DNA from: Gracilaria domingensis
Lineage: Eukaryota; Rhodophyta; Florideophyceae; Gracilariales; Gracilariaceae
Direction: 5' to 3'
DNA length: 64,000 nucleotides
Assembly (NCBI GenBank): GCA_022539475.1
Contig: VCMS01000100.1
Location: 47,697 to 111,696, forward strand
Part shown: in pieces, positions 41,744 to 53,716 of the stretch
How positions within the stretch are numbered: the stretch's first letter is position 1
Layout: each line of letters starts with the position of its first letter
Notes under the pieces: generated by a model
Databases searched by the model: none
What the model saw: the letters and a program-made list of their open reading frames with translations, nothing else
Told to the model about the DNA's origin: nothing
Translations under genes and position numbers: made by a program

Positions 41744-43229
41744 ATGAAGCCAACTCGTGTTCGAAAGCGTACGCAAAGCGTGACTCCTCGCACTCGGCGG
41801 AGCACTCGATTATTGCAAGGTGGAATGCGGGTTTCTCTGCAGATGGATATTGAGGATGAAGGAAAGGTGATAGTCGGGGAAGCGTTGTTGCATGGAATTG
41901 GAAGTGTTCTACGCCGCGAGTTGCACGGGAAGCAATTGGACCCAGGTCTTGTGGTGGTTCATAATATTCTCATCAGTCGAAGCGGTCAGACGTTCTACCC
42001 TTACCGGGCGGAGGGCCTGGATCTTCCACAATATATCCAGGATCTCCGGACGGCCGCTCCTTGGGATGAGAAAATGATGGAACCGGTGGCAGCCAGCATT
42101 CCGGCGTCGAAGCGAGGAACGGTGAGCGCTATGAGTGAGGTGATGACGCCGACAAGCCGCACGGAGCCAATTCGAAGTTCATCAACACCGAGAGGTAGCG
42201 CATCAGTAGCACCTCCGCGGGCAGGTCCGTCGTCTGTTACGAAGCGGTCTATGGAGACGAGAGCATCCCCAGCTACGAAGCGGACAGGTCAAACAAAGTC
42301 TACCTCCGCTACGAAGCCCACTGCGTCGAAAAGGGCTTCTCCTGCGATGAATCAGACCGTCGACACAAGGGGAACTTCTGCGTCGAAACAGACGGTTCAG
42401 CAGGGGACGGCTGTGCAAGAGGAGGAAGATGAGATCATGAAAGGTCCCCTTCCAGACGCGGATGCGCAATCCGCGCAAGGAGCTGGTCCATCTGTACCCC
42501 AAACTGCACCAGAAACTGCGGAGCAGCAGGACGATGACGTTGTGCTTCTGTCCGCAAGAATGGCACGTTCAAGTGTTTCTGGCGAGCGGTCTGGAACACA
42601 AGGGACACCTACTCGGAGCAAGACGTACAGACGAATTCGTCAGAAGGTACCAAAGGTGAACCTCAATCAGTACCGGATGGTTGTTGTTACTGTTGACATC
42701 ACTCTGGTGGACACTCCGCCAATTTACTCCGTGGAGTAAGTAAACGCCACGTTGAAGCCCTTGTGAAGAGTATGGAGGAGCGGGGATATTGCAGTCGATG
42801 GGTTCTCCAGTGGTGGCCTTACAAGATGCTACTACGGGAGAGAGGGATACTGACAAGGGACGCCTAACGAAGAAGTGCTTCATTGTAGATGGTTTGCATC
42901 GTCTGAAAGCTATACAATATTTGGCAGCGACTGGTGCACCGAAGTGGAAGCGATTAGCCAAGTTTTGGCGTTGCAATCTGCTGATACGAAGAGATGGGAG
43001 GCCCATTGGGATGAAGGAATTGTTATGTGTTGCTTCGTACCTCAATGAGTCGACGAGTACCATGCGAAGGATGATGTTTGCAGACAAGATACACTCTATA
43101 GTTAGTGTGGTCGCCATTCTAATTGAAGATGTTGAGGGGGTGACGCCGGCAGACGTGGATCCTGCAGAAGTGACAGAAGTGTTGAAGGAGAGCCAACTGA
43201 TTGGGACTGTGCAAGAGCGTCAGTACTGA
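41744..43229 (+). pseudogene. ParB-like domain protein, N-terminal part of the dioxygenase gene
   Basis: ATG at 41744 (MKPTRVRKRTQS), 331 residues open to 42739: a globular start (about residues 25-105), then a Ser/Thr/Lys-rich linker with repeats around ASPATKR and TSATKPT. From ~42660 the text becomes a ParB/sulfiredoxin-type domain: VVVTVDITLVDTPPIYSV, then in a second frame KRHVEALVKSMEERGY, then in a third SPVVALQD and CFIVDGLHRLKAIQYL. The DGxHRxxA box is the nucleotide/nuclease signature of this fold. Frame changes near 42736, 42790 and 43217 break it. It joins in order to the dioxygenase downstream. ParB-like domains are known partners of base-modifying dioxygenases in phage systems. 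Confidence 0.55.
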
Positions 43230-43255
43230 GATATGCCAATGTCGCCCTGCAACTC

Positions 43256-45657
43256 ATGTCTCGTGAGGGAATGCTGGCCCATTTCGAGGATATATGTGAG
43301 ACTGTGAGTGACATAGGTCTCACACATCTGTCCCATACTCCGCTATATGTTTTGGATGCCGAGGAGTTTTCCTTCATTCTTGATTGTCTTCAGATGTTTC
43401 TATTGAAGGGCAAGTCGACGAAGACAAAGCAATGGAAAAGCTTTGAGGAGGTTCGAGGTTTCTTTTATGATAGAGCAGTGTCTCTGTTCCGCGCGGCTAG
43501 AGCAGTGAGGAATGAACTGAACGAGGAAGAGTCCATGGAAGTGTTCCTGAAACGCGAAGTCAGTCTTTCTGCTCCATCGAATGAAGATGACGTTGAAGAC
43601 CCAGACAACAACGCAGCTGTGTATCAGTTCCTTTTGGGACAAGTTGTGAACTTCAACACATTGCCGCGTGTTCGGAGCAGGACGAACTCAATTAGAACTG
43701 CCACGACTTCCGTTCAGAATCGATTGCGGACGATGCTCAAGGTAATTCCGCCCCCGCACCAGTGAAGCAGTCCGTGACGAAGAGGAGGACTCCCGCTGCT
43801 GCTGCTGCAACATCTGCCAGTGAAGAAGGGGAGCCGCGAAGAAGTGCACGAGAACGGGCGCAGGTGAGTTATAGGGAAATTGAGCACGGCCGAAATCGAG
43901 GTGCCATAGAAGTTCTGGATAGCTCTGAAGAAGAACAGCGGGCTCCGCCGAGGAAGAAACGGAGAAAGACTTTCACACAACAGATGAGATCTACTCTGAA
44001 CAGCATGACACCGGATGACCTGATGTCTCAACTAAATGAACATGTGCTGAGAGGAAGGTCGATGAAGGTTCAGTTCGTGGCATTGGGAGAGGGAGCGAAT
44101 GCAGAGAACGCAGGCAGTTCTGCATTTGTGGATGACGAAGAGCTTCTTTCTGTGACAGTTCCACGGGTTGTCACCGTCGAGAAAGATGCTGCGCCAGACG
44201 ATCAGCAAGAGACAGGTGGGGGGTCATTTGATGACGAGTTACCTACAGCTCTTCCGGAATCTGAGGAGCACGGACTTGTTCGAGGTGACCCATATGATGG
44301 CCCACTGAACCCATCATGGTGCGGGTATGCCAGGCTGAGACCGCAGGAATGGCAAGGGAAGAACGTAATTGAGCACAAGGACCCCTGGCTCAGAGTCATT
44401 CACTTGCCGAAGGGACATAGGTCGGAGCTGCTAAGTGTCTCGAATCTCAGAGATGTACACCATCTTGTCTTTTGGCACGCTGCAAGGGCTGAACATCGCC
44501 TACGGGCGGAGACATTTGGTATGCAGTATCCTCGTACTCGACCGACAGGTATGGATGATGAAGAGGTGCTGTGGGTTGCTGCGAAGGAGCATGACGAATT
44601 TGGGCAAATGTTCTTCGCCCGAATGCAAGCTGAGCTAAGGCAGAATGGATATTGCGTGCTTGATGGCTTTGCGACGGATAATGGTGTCCCTAAATGGGAG
44701 GAGTTGGAAGAAGTTCGGGAGTTCGGAGATGTGTCGGGGAAGTTGGTGGACTTCTTCGAGAATGAGTATGGAGCGATGCCGGATATACGGAAAGGAGAGG
44801 AACAGAAGTCGTTTGTTCAAATAATCAACGATGATGAAGGATGGAAGGACGGTAGCGATGGACCATTTGAGGGGAGAGTGATGTCGACACGTTGGGGTAC
44901 GGTGGAGAAGCCGGAGGATAATGAGGAGCTCAGGTGGGTTGTAAGGTCGCGTGCTTTACTTGATGTTCGAATGGGTACAATTGCTGCGGCTTTGGGACTA
45001 TGGGACAATGAAAGGGAAGCTGTGAAGATGTACACTCCGAAAACTGGTGGTCGATTTCTGGGGACGACGAGAAAGTGCAAGCGCCAGACGCTGCACACCG
45101 ACTTCAGTGGTCTGGTTACGAAGGAAACAATGAATACTGGCAACCCCGGATACTTTGTAATGGCCTCTGGGAAAGAGGGCTTTCCTCTCTGGGTGAGCGC
45201 TGGAAGCCATCAACTGGTGGGGATGAACAACCAACAGTTGCGAGTGATGTCGGAGGTGTATCCAGCGAAGAAGATAATCATCCCACCGTACTCTGTATTC
45301 GTGGGCCGTGGTGATGTGACACATGCTGGAGCAAGTGGGAAGGACAAGGTGGATAGGCCCGAGTCTATGGATTTGCTGGTTAGATACCACATGTACATGG
45401 TACCAGAGGGCTACGCACTACCTGATGCTGTTCATCGGGTGCGGGATTTCCGACCCACGTTTGTCAATGGTGACGAGGAGGAGGAGGCGGAGGATGAACT
45501 GTTGTCCGATAAGGAGGGTGGGGCGGTTGACATGGACGAAGACCAAGTGGTCGTGGAGATTGGTGTGGAAGCGGACGCCGGTAGAACCGAAGTGCTCGAG
45601 AGTAGTAGTGATGACGATTTGCCAATAATGAGGCTGCGAGCGCCTCGAAGTGGATGA
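43256..45657 (+). pseudogene. Linker and 2OG-Fe(II) dioxygenase (copy 2)
   Basis: A frame from ATG 43256 (MSREGMLAHFEDICETV) to 43765 gives a helical region following the ParB domain, then a one-base difference in a C run at 43750 moves the text into a second frame that is open to the stop at 45655-45657. Copy 1 is uninterrupted at this C run but broken elsewhere (near 105), so neither copy is wholly open. The 631-residue second frame matches copy 1 closely, with the metal ligands (LHTDF, GDVTHAG) and VRYH Arg kept, and the PPRKKRRK basic patch. Differences include K/E and D/A changes in the disordered part. Predicted nuclear; substrate probably DNA by context. Confidence 0.6.
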
Positions 45658-45875
45658 GAATGAGATGATTAGTAAATTATGTGTGTCTTGCGAGTATTAA
45701 GAGTAGTATACTATTACAAGGCTATACATATGAACATAGAAAAGGTGCGGCAGGCTGGTAATTGAACAAATGTCAAACGTCTTTGGTCCAGTTGCGTCTA
45801 ATTGCAACATGCCAAATGCTCGGTATCGTTAACATCATTGGTGGCACCAGTCAATTCGCAATTGAACATGTAAGC

Positions 45876-46093
45876 NNNNNNNNNNNNNNNNNNNNNNNNN
45901 NNNNNNNNNNNNNNNNNNNNNNNNNNNNNNNNNNNNNNNNNNNNNNNNNNNNNNNNNNNNNNNNNNNNNNNNNNNNNNNNNNNNNNNNNNNNNNNNNNNN
46001 NNNNNNNNNNNNNNNNNNNNNNNNNNNNNNNNNNNNNNNNNNNNNNNNNNNNNNNNNNNNNNNNNNNNNNNNNNNNNNNNNNNNNNNNNNNNN
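45876..46093. other. Assembly gap (218 N)
   Basis: Corresponds to about 194 bp in copy 1 (2481-2674), including the start of the HAD pseudoenzyme gene. Confidence 0.99.
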
Positions 46094-46834
46094 CCGTTGA
46101 TGAACGTGAAAGAAAAGGAGAGTTCAATTTCCAAAGAAGTTGAAGTGTATGAAGTTCATTGACGAACGTGTTGGTTTCGGACTTGTCACAGGGGTGATGT
46201 GGCGACGTGGAGGGGAAAATGGAAGGACTCGGAGACTATAAGTTTGGTGTCTCGGCGAATCATGGAGCTTTCCTGCGTTTCTCTGACGAGAGGAAATTAA
46301 GGGTGCATTCAATGATCACACCCTTGACCACACTGTTGACGGACTACTGTTCCTGGCAAGGGATTTGAATAGGAGGCATGGTATTGTGAATGATGATGAC
46401 AAGGGTTCGTGGAGACCAGAAGTGATAGTGGCCTTCCCAATTTCGTGTACAACAAACTGTGGCAGTGGAAAGAAGAAGTGGATTCTGCTATTGGGACCTG
46501 TTGCAGAAGATGGATGCGTTTGTTATCTATCCCGGCGATAAAAGTTGCGAAATTGTGGACAAGCGATACACAAAAGGAAGCGGAGGAGAAAATCTTGTGG
46601 ATAATGAACCGAGACTTATTGATACGGATGACGTCGTGACGTTCGGAAGTGCTTTGAGCGACGGCCTTTGCATGAGGTAGGCGTGTACGGCGTTCACGTC
46701 AAAGAAGATTGTATCCCGGGTGGAGTACACAACCTGTTCGAAAGCGTGGAGGATGTACATTCGACAATTATGTTGGTGGCTCTGTTGTACGGCTACGAGG
46801 AAAAGCAGCACGATAAAAACCACCATGAATCATA
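46094..46834 (+). pseudogene. HAD pseudoenzyme gene, copy 2 (5' in gap)
   Basis: Matches 2675-3426. The start lies in the gap. Relative to copy 1 it lacks single bases at several short runs (for example GGGGG to GGGG near 46193, and similar near 46205, 46406, 46494 and 46665), so no long frame remains. The pattern resembles consensus error beside a gap more than decay. Confidence 0.6.
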
Positions 46835-46885
46835 AAAGGTATTGAGATATATACGACACTTTATTACTGAGATCTCATATCATAG

Positions 46886-47751
46886 CTAAGTATTACAGGC
46901 ATCGTAGCACTTGAAACAAATTCCAAGAGCATTTCTAAACCATTGACACTTGCATTTTCTGTACCCGTACAGTTCTGCCACCCTTCTGATGTCTCATGCA
47001 CGTCCTCCACCCCATCAACAAGATATGTTACCGCTGGTGGAGGTCGTCTCCCTTCACATGAACTGCGAGGGTTGCCATTTCATATAGAGGACCATCATTG
47101 GAAGCATTCCCGAAAGCAACGATTAAATGTGTGTCGAACTGCGGTCGTTTTCAACCAAGGCTAGCGCCCCACTATTTTCGTGAAACGAATGTCCCCTATG
47201 TCACAGTTTTCATCTTGAGGGTACGCAACCAGGTTCGGAAAGGATGTCAACACTTTTGAAATACCGGAGTTAGCTTCTGTTTTCCACTTCGACAGTCCAT
47301 TGTACGTGAAGTTAGGGAGTCCACTGTCTTTTCTAGTGCTCACCACTGCTTGTTGACGCTCTTCGTGAAGTCCGTGCGATTCATTTAAGGAGAGTGCAAG
47401 TCTCTCAAGTTCGGCTGCACATCTTTCGTAGCCTTCCCTGTCAAGGTCCTGATCAATTTCGTACCATTGGATAATCTCACCCGTGCGCCTTGGTTTCCAG
47501 AGATGCCAAAAGTGTAGCCACCCAGTGCTCCATGAAACTCTCGGCATCCTCTATATCTCGCCCAGTAGCAATTCCGAAACCAACGCGTGCATTGATGTAC
47601 TTCATGCATTTGACAGTTTTGCAGGAATGTTCTCCCCAGCTCTTTTCAGAGTACCGTCAACATCACTAATCACGGCGTAGCCATTTTCGAATATTTCGTT
47701 AGCCAGCTGCTGAGGAGTTACTTCTTGGGCTCTAACTTCTGAGTTATACAT
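46886..47751 (-). pseudogene. HAD phosphatase gene, copy 2
   Basis: Matches 3479-4351, with the same ATG (MYNSEVRAQEV) and DVDGTLKRAG motif. Several one-base losses split the frame (near 46990, 47040, 47143, 47176, 47460, 47525 and 47620 relative to copy 1). If these are read errors, the gene may be intact; copy 1 is the better model. Confidence 0.6.
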
Positions 47752-48374
47752 GTTTTGAAAGCTTTCGAAAGGGTTCGTTTTGCAAATGGGTGTGGTATAC
47801 AAATGAGAAGGATGTGATTGATGGTCACAAGGTGTTCGTAGTATAAAAAGAGTCTAAGAACGACCATATACGGTATTGTAGTACTGTTTTAAAACGTTAC
47901 TAGGAGGAGAAGTTTTTGCATCGATTTGAAGTAAAGAAAGGATGATTTAGTCATAAATTATATGTACGGGTTCAAGTGGGTAAAGAAAACTGTAAATATC
48001 TTTAACATGAGCTTAGAAATCAAGAAGAGTAAAACAACCTCCATTACGGGTTGAAACCCATAAAAGGTTTACCTTACTTTATACGGGTGCCCCAAGTAAT
48101 GCAAACGCTTAGTTCTTCAGAAATATCACAATTTTTGTACTTGTTTCGTTACTAGTATCGTGCACTTTAATGATATGGAATGACCATTTTCTATCTAGCA
48201 AAATCTTAGCGAAGTATTAGTGATAAGGGATGTAGGATTTAAAGGGCATATTTGAACCACAGAAGGACGAACAATATAAGTAATGTAATAGGAACAGGTC
48301 ATTTCGATAAAGTAACTTTTATGTTTAACTATCTCTAAAAGGTTTACAACACCGAAAAGTCATGTGTTCTAACC
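47752..48374. other. Spacer, copy of 4352-4978
   Basis: No gene; conserved with copy 1 apart from a few small differences. Confidence 0.5.
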
Positions 48375-49274
48375 TCAAAGCTGGGGGAATGGGGAGGGGA
48401 TAACTTTTCCTTAACAACGTTGACGTAGTTTGTATGAAAAGGAGCGGGGTCACCGCCTACAATGTTTCTTTCTTGGCGGGAAAAGTCGTAGAAGTACGCG
48501 TTCCTAAACTGAAAGTCGGAGAAAGAAGTAGGGAAGCCAATGAGAGTTTTCCCATATGCAAGAAGTCGCCCAACGGTCTCTTCCAGGTTGAAAGTAGTAC
48601 CTGTCTTAAGCGAAACTATCTTCAACAGCTCTTTCATTATTGTGAGCACAACCGTACTGCACTCCGTAGCGACTACGTCCATAGGAATGAGACCTCTTGA
48701 GGCCCCGACGATGTTGAACGCTGATAGCCACACGAGCTTCTCATAATAGCTTACGAGAAATGTGTCTTCGTCGACAACCCCGCAAGTGAGACCCATAGAC
48801 CTAAACCTGTCTGCAACGTTGGAGGCCCACTTTCCTGTTGCGACAGTGAGACCATCCGGACTTTGAGGAGTGACACCATCCTGCGGAGCTGCGTTTCTTG
48901 AGGGACACCAACGTATAGGACAACTTTTGAACATTTGTCCACACCGAGCTTCGAAAGCAATGGTATGATGTCTCCATTCTGGAAGAAAACGAGATTCTCT
49001 CTGAGCGAATAAGGGCAAGCCTGAATTACGGTCTCCAGGGTGTTCGTTCTTCCACAAACTAGTATCGGTACATCAGAAAGATGAGAGGTAGCAGCCATGC
49101 TGCAGAATTCGTGTGCGGAAATGACCGTATCTTCTTCGTTCGCCAGCATGGTACCTATACGCCCCCTTCCAACAATAACGGCCCGAGTCCTTCGGCGGGA
49201 GATGAGGCCTGAGGGACGTCAGAGTATCTGGGACTCGGAGGCGGAGTCGGAGGCATGTCGGACTGGGAGTTCAT
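48375..49274 (-). pseudogene. Ketopantoate reductase-like gene, copy 2
   Basis: Matches 4979-5881 with the same ATG (MNSQSDMPP at 49274). Three one-base losses (in runs near 48397, 48903 and 49195) split it into pieces; the Rossmann site and the EKLVWLSAFNIVGA helix are both present. A few true substitutions (for example FHLEET to FNLEET) show it is a separate copy. Confidence 0.6.
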
Positions 49275-49670
49275 TGCAAGTGTTCGATTGTTTTTGTGTG
49301 ACGATAAAAAGGGAAGATGGGCGGAGAACTGCTGGGGTAAAGAGTGATACGTAAGTACAAACGGTTGGGAAGCGCAGAACGGGAACATGGTTCACTTTGT
49401 GAAAGTGAGCGAAATGTATGATATGTGATTGTACTGAATGAATGATAGGCCTTGTATGAGACGACAAGCCACAAAGTGTGATGATGTTTTATGAAAGGTA
49501 GGTGGAAGAGTAGAAAGTGTGCAATGAATGAAACTGATTTCGAACCTGAGTTGTAAAGTAGTTGTAAAGTACGATTTACGGGGAGCTTGAATACAGGATG
49601 AAAGGAGCCATTTTGGCTTCATAAATGACGTGAACGGGTTTTATAGCTTCACTCGGATTGCCATAATTAA

Positions 49671-49991
49671 AAGGATGGAGTTGGATTGCGCCCGAATACG
49701 TCTATAAAGGTCGTAGAAGCACTTATGAAGGAAGGAGTTGTAGACATGTTATTGTTGATGACGGTGGAGCCAGGGTTTGGAGGACAGGCGTTTATGGAGG
49801 GTGTTCTTGATAAGGTGCGACATGCAAGGGAGTTGTACCCAAGAATAGGGATACAGGTGGATGGAGGTATTGGACTGAGTACTGTGAAAGCAGTAGTGAA
49901 GGCCGGTGCAAACATTTCAGTTGCAGGATCTGCCATCTTTGGCTCGAGTAACCCAGCTCATGTCATAGCTGGTTTTCGAAAGGTTGGTTAG
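49671..49991 (+). pseudogene. Ribulose-phosphate 3-epimerase remnant, copy 2
   Basis: Matches 6279-6599 with the same open C-terminal half. VEPGFGGQAFM, QVDGGIG and VAGSAIFG are intact; two or three substitutions from copy 1 (LLLLT to LLLMT, ARKLYP to ARELYP). MTVEPGFGGQ is the form usual in active epimerases. Confidence 0.75.
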
Positions 49992-50058
49992 AGATAGTAG
50001 CATAAATTTATTGTTTATTACATTGTTACCTTTACGTGTTATCACGACTATATTCTCC

Positions 50059-50392
50059 GTCTCCATTGGAGATGTATTTCTCTTGTATGACAACCGGGAA
50101 AGGATGTGAGAGAACATAAATATATCCCCAGTGGACGCTGAGAGGGAGGATGAACTACTCTACGTGCTATCATTGTTACCCATCCGGTGTCGAGTGGTGA
50201 CATATTCTTTTTTTGTCACAACCCACAAAGGATGTGACGGAAGAAGAACATGCCCCCAGTCGAGACAGAGGGTGAGCAACTCTAAGTACAATCACTAGTC
50301 CCTAGCTTGCCTCCACTGGCAATATCTTCCTGTTTTGCTATAACCATCGAGTGGGGTTATGGTGGAAGAGAAAAATATCGCCGGTCGAGGCG
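50059..50392. repeat. Three tandem hairpins, copy 2
   Basis: Partner of 6667-7000; all three hairpins are retained with only a base or two of change. Confidence 0.65.
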
Positions 50393-50623
50393 AGGTGGGT
50401 GGGGACTATGTGAAGAAGGGACAGAGAGATGGCGCTTAAATAGTGGAAGGTGCGGAGGTGTACAGTGGATGTTTTGGCGGGAAATGGGATGAGGGAAACA
50501 GGGACAATCATGGTGCTGGATATAGCCCGTGTGGTTGGACAGTGGGGTGGACAGCACAGTTTAGCTCGATTGCACTGTATCGCAGCGGAAACTTTGATCC
50601 AACTACTACTTCTTCTTCTGAAT

Positions 50624-51553
50624 ATGTCGAACGGATACGTGAAGGATGAGGAGCTGTGGGTGCTGTTGGAGGGGAAGGAGGTACCGCAGACGCCGTCACC
50701 AAAGCGGGAAGAGGACGTGATTACGGCGGCTGGTCGGATGTCGCAGAAGAAGGAAGTGGCTGAGGAAGGAAACAAGTGTGAGGCGAGGAGAGGGGATGGT
50801 GATGAGGTGGAGAAGGGGGTAGAATTGGAGGTGGAGGGGGTCGCAATGGAGAGAAGGGGTGCGGTGCATCTGAGTCAGTTAGAGGTTGGAGACCAGATAG
50901 AGAGTGGGGGCGGAGAGGGTGACAGGGAGATGCGGTTTGTGGGGGAGATGAAGGCGAGGGTGGGGATGTTGGGGTTGGTGATGAAGGAGCAACTGGACGA
51001 TGGAATTGTGGAGATTGTAACGGAAATGGGCGGTGTGGTGCTGAGTGGGGGTGGTAGTGGTGTTTCGGTTGAGGCGATTTCGAGCTTGCGGAATTCGTTG
51101 TCGGTATTGGGAGTGGAGATGAGAAATCATGTGTATGGGATAGTGGAGTGTGCGGGAAGGGAGGTTGGAGAGTTGCGGGAGGAGAATAGGGTTCTGAACG
51201 AGAGGTTGGACGTGCTGGAGAAGGAGGTGAAGGAGCTGTGCAAGAGGCAAAGATTGGTGGAAGAGGAGAGGGTGAAAGGAGGTGTGGAGGGAAAGACGGA
51301 GAAGGGAAGTGTGGGAAGGGTGGCGGTGCAGAAGGGGTCTCCTGTGACACCGAAGACAAAGGGTGGTGGGGTTGGGGATGGGAAGAGCCGTCTGAAGAAG
51401 AGGCGTAAGGAGATGAAGAAGGTGGTGGAGGAGGTGCCGCGGGAGGGAGTGGGAGCTCCGGTGGTGACTGGGTTTAGGAGTGCGGCGGAGGTAGCGCGGA
51501 CTGCGAAGGGGATTCTGAGGGGACAGGAGGAGAGAAGGATGGGAGGGATTTGA
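50624..51553 (+). CDS. Coiled-coil protein, family unknown (copy 2, open)
   Basis: 309 residues from ATG 50624 (MSNGYVKDEELWVLLEG); the frame extends to 50450 but that part overlaps promoter-like sequence. Val/Glu/Gly/Lys-rich, with a leucine-heptad coiled coil at about residues 185-225 (VGELREENRVLNERLDVLEK), a basic segment (KSRLKKRRKEMKK) and a helical end. It could be a structural or DNA-binding protein, or the ORF1-like product of a retroelement. A copia fragment begins ~340 bp downstream. Confidence 0.45.
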   Translation: MSNGYVKDEELWVLLEGKEVPQTPSPKREEDVITAAGRMSQKKEVAEEGNKCEARRGDGDEVEKGVELEVEGVAMERRGAVHLSQLEVGDQIESGGGEGDREMRFVGEMKARVGMLGLVMKEQLDDGIVEIVTEMGGVVLSGGGSGVSVEAISSLRNSLSVLGVEMRNHVYGIVECAGREVGELREENRVLNERLDVLEKEVKELCKRQRLVEEERVKGGVEGKTEKGSVGRVAVQKGSPVTPKTKGGGVGDGKSRLKKRRKEMKKVVEEVPREGVGAPVVTGFRSAAEVARTAKGILRGQEERRMGGI

Positions 51554-51891
51554 AGCCGTTTTGGGGCGAGGCGGGTATACGAGAAGGGGGAGAGTTGTGC
51601 ACCTGACTTCTACAAAATGAACGCGTGATGGGCGAGAAATGGGTAAATAGCGGGGGTGGTGTGGACTGGGAAGAAGTGATGGGATGATTGAGGTGGGATG
51701 AGTTGCGATTGGCATTGCAACATGGGAGAAAATGGAAACGCAAACTAGCACGAGTGCAGTTTTGAGAGAGGGTCGCGGAAAAGAGTGAATGGGGTGGTGC
51801 GGCGAAGTAGAACCTCTACAAAAACTAGGGGACCCAAGCACTAAACTGCGCGAAATGGAATTTAATATTCCAAAATTTCTTAATTTTTTGA

Positions 51892-53716
51892 GTGCCAGCC
51901 TCTGCTACCCCCTCGCGCGCCCCAAATAGCCCCAAAACTAGCTTAGTTTCCAAAGCGAACAGACTATATTCCACTTTGCAGAACACAGACGACATAACCG
52001 ACCCCACAGCCACATACACAGAAGCTCATAAGGTCCGCACATGCACAGTCCAGCCCCCCATCAAAACAATCCAAGTCGACACACCACCACCAACTACAGT
52101 CCAACAAGCCCGCACATACCCCGACGCCAAACATTGGCAAAAAGCACACGATGATGAACTCCAAAACCTCGACCACCACCAAAGCATCAAATGGTTACCC
52201 CCGCACTTCCAGCCCCCACCCGAAAGCATAATACCGCTCATGATGCTTTACCGCTACAAACGCTCAGCCGAAGGCACAGTCACGCAACGAAAAGCTCGCT
52301 GCAACCTGCGCGGGGACCTCATGAAACCGGGACTCCATTATAATCCGCTCCATCGAACAACCTATACAGCCGACAGGACAACGCAACGAATACTCCTCGC
52401 ACTCCATGCGACCCACAATCTCCCCCTCGAGCACTTTGACATTAAGTCCGCCTACCTCCATGAGCAGTATCAGCATTCCCGACCCGTGTACGTCAAGCAA
52501 ATGCCCAAATTCGATGGCACATACCGTCACCCGAGCAAGTATGGCCTGCTCCAAGGCAATCTATATGGCTCCTCTCCAGCAGCATACTACTACAGCCATG
52601 GACTCAAAACATATCTCGCCAAGCTTCAGTTCCAACCCTCCGAGCACGACCCGTGTTTGTACACGAAAATAACGGCTTTACACTCATAAGCACAACCATT
52701 GATGACTTTTTTGTCCTCGCCACATCGAAAAAACTCATCGATGACCTACACAAACAACTCCTTCACAAGTACAAAATCAAACGCCTCGGCCCACCAACAC
52801 GATTCCTCAACTGGACAATCCGCCGAACCCAGCAGGGCGTTCACCTCTCGCAACCAGACACCATCGAAGCGCTCCTCGTTCAAACAGGTATGGACCAATG
52901 CAACCCCGCCGATACACCATACAACAACATCCAACACCTGGATCAGCAACAAGACACCCCGTTTTTGTCCCCCAAGCAAGCTAGTACGTATCGAAGCATC
53001 TTGGGCGAAATCCGCTATATCACGGATAGCACACCCCAGACATTATGTACGCCACCAATCGACTTGCCGAACATATGAACAAACCGCAGGACCATCACTG
53101 GAAAGCCCTTAAAACCCTGCTACGATATCTGAAAGGCACAAAAACGCACGGTCTTCTCTATCGAAATTCGCAACAAACCACCAACCCCAGTCAACTCAGA
53201 GCATACAGTGATGCCGACTTCGCAAATGCTAAGAACAGAAAATCAATCACAGGAAACGTACACACCATTCAGAACACTCCAATTTCGTGGGAATCTCGAA
53301 AACAAAACGTAGTTGCACTCTCTACCACCGAAGCAGAATATATCGCAGCAACAAACGCCACACGATACACAAACTGGCTCCGTAATCTTCTCAACTCTTG
53401 CCAAGCCCAACAAATCACCCCTACACCTCATTACATCGACAATCAGTCAGCAGTGCTCATCGCCACGAACCAAGCGCCAACGAAACGCAAAAAGTATATC
53501 GACATACGGCATCATTATTTGGCCCACCATGTGGCCGCCAATCTCATTCGCATTCATCGCATTCCAACCATAGACATGTTGGCTGACATACTCACCAAGA
53601 CGCTGCACAAAGATCGTTTCAACGAACTCCGAGAGAAGCTGAACATTCTCCCCTGCCCAACTCAAAATGCGAATCAGCAACCGGGGACTGTCAATCAGCA
53701 TCATCACCCTTGCTGA
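51892..53716 (+). mobile_element. Ty1/copia pol fragment
   Basis: A 5'-truncated copia fossil on the plus strand. It has the linker before reverse transcriptase, the start of that domain (KARCNLRGDL, FDIKSAYLHEQ), later RT segments, and RNase H (YSDADFANAKNRKSITGN, STTEAEYIAATNA, DNQSAVLIATNQ) up to a stop at about 53716. Spread over about three frames, with roughly two or three breaks. No LTRs found. It differs clearly from the element at 15109-19843, so it is another family. The duplication edge at 51991 falls inside it. Confidence 0.85.

Larger units (their letters stand above)
43394..51991. repeat. Large segmental duplication, copy 2
   Basis: Partner of 1-8599. Contains the N gap and carries many one-base losses between 46094 and about 49400, fewer elsewhere. 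The upstream continuation (41744-43393) has no partner in the window because copy 1 is cut by the window edge. Confidence 0.95.

Noticed and set aside
42736-42794. GTAAGT...TTGCAG as a 59-bp intron in the ParB gene
   Set aside because: Splice sites look good, but the interval itself encodes the ParB-like KRHVEALVKSMEERGY, and splicing would give the wrong frame for the DGLHRLKA box.
50721-51841. Long minus-strand Pro/His/Ser-rich frames (also 7330-8449)
   Set aside because: They are antisense to a G-rich coiled-coil frame, lack any domain, and arise from base composition.
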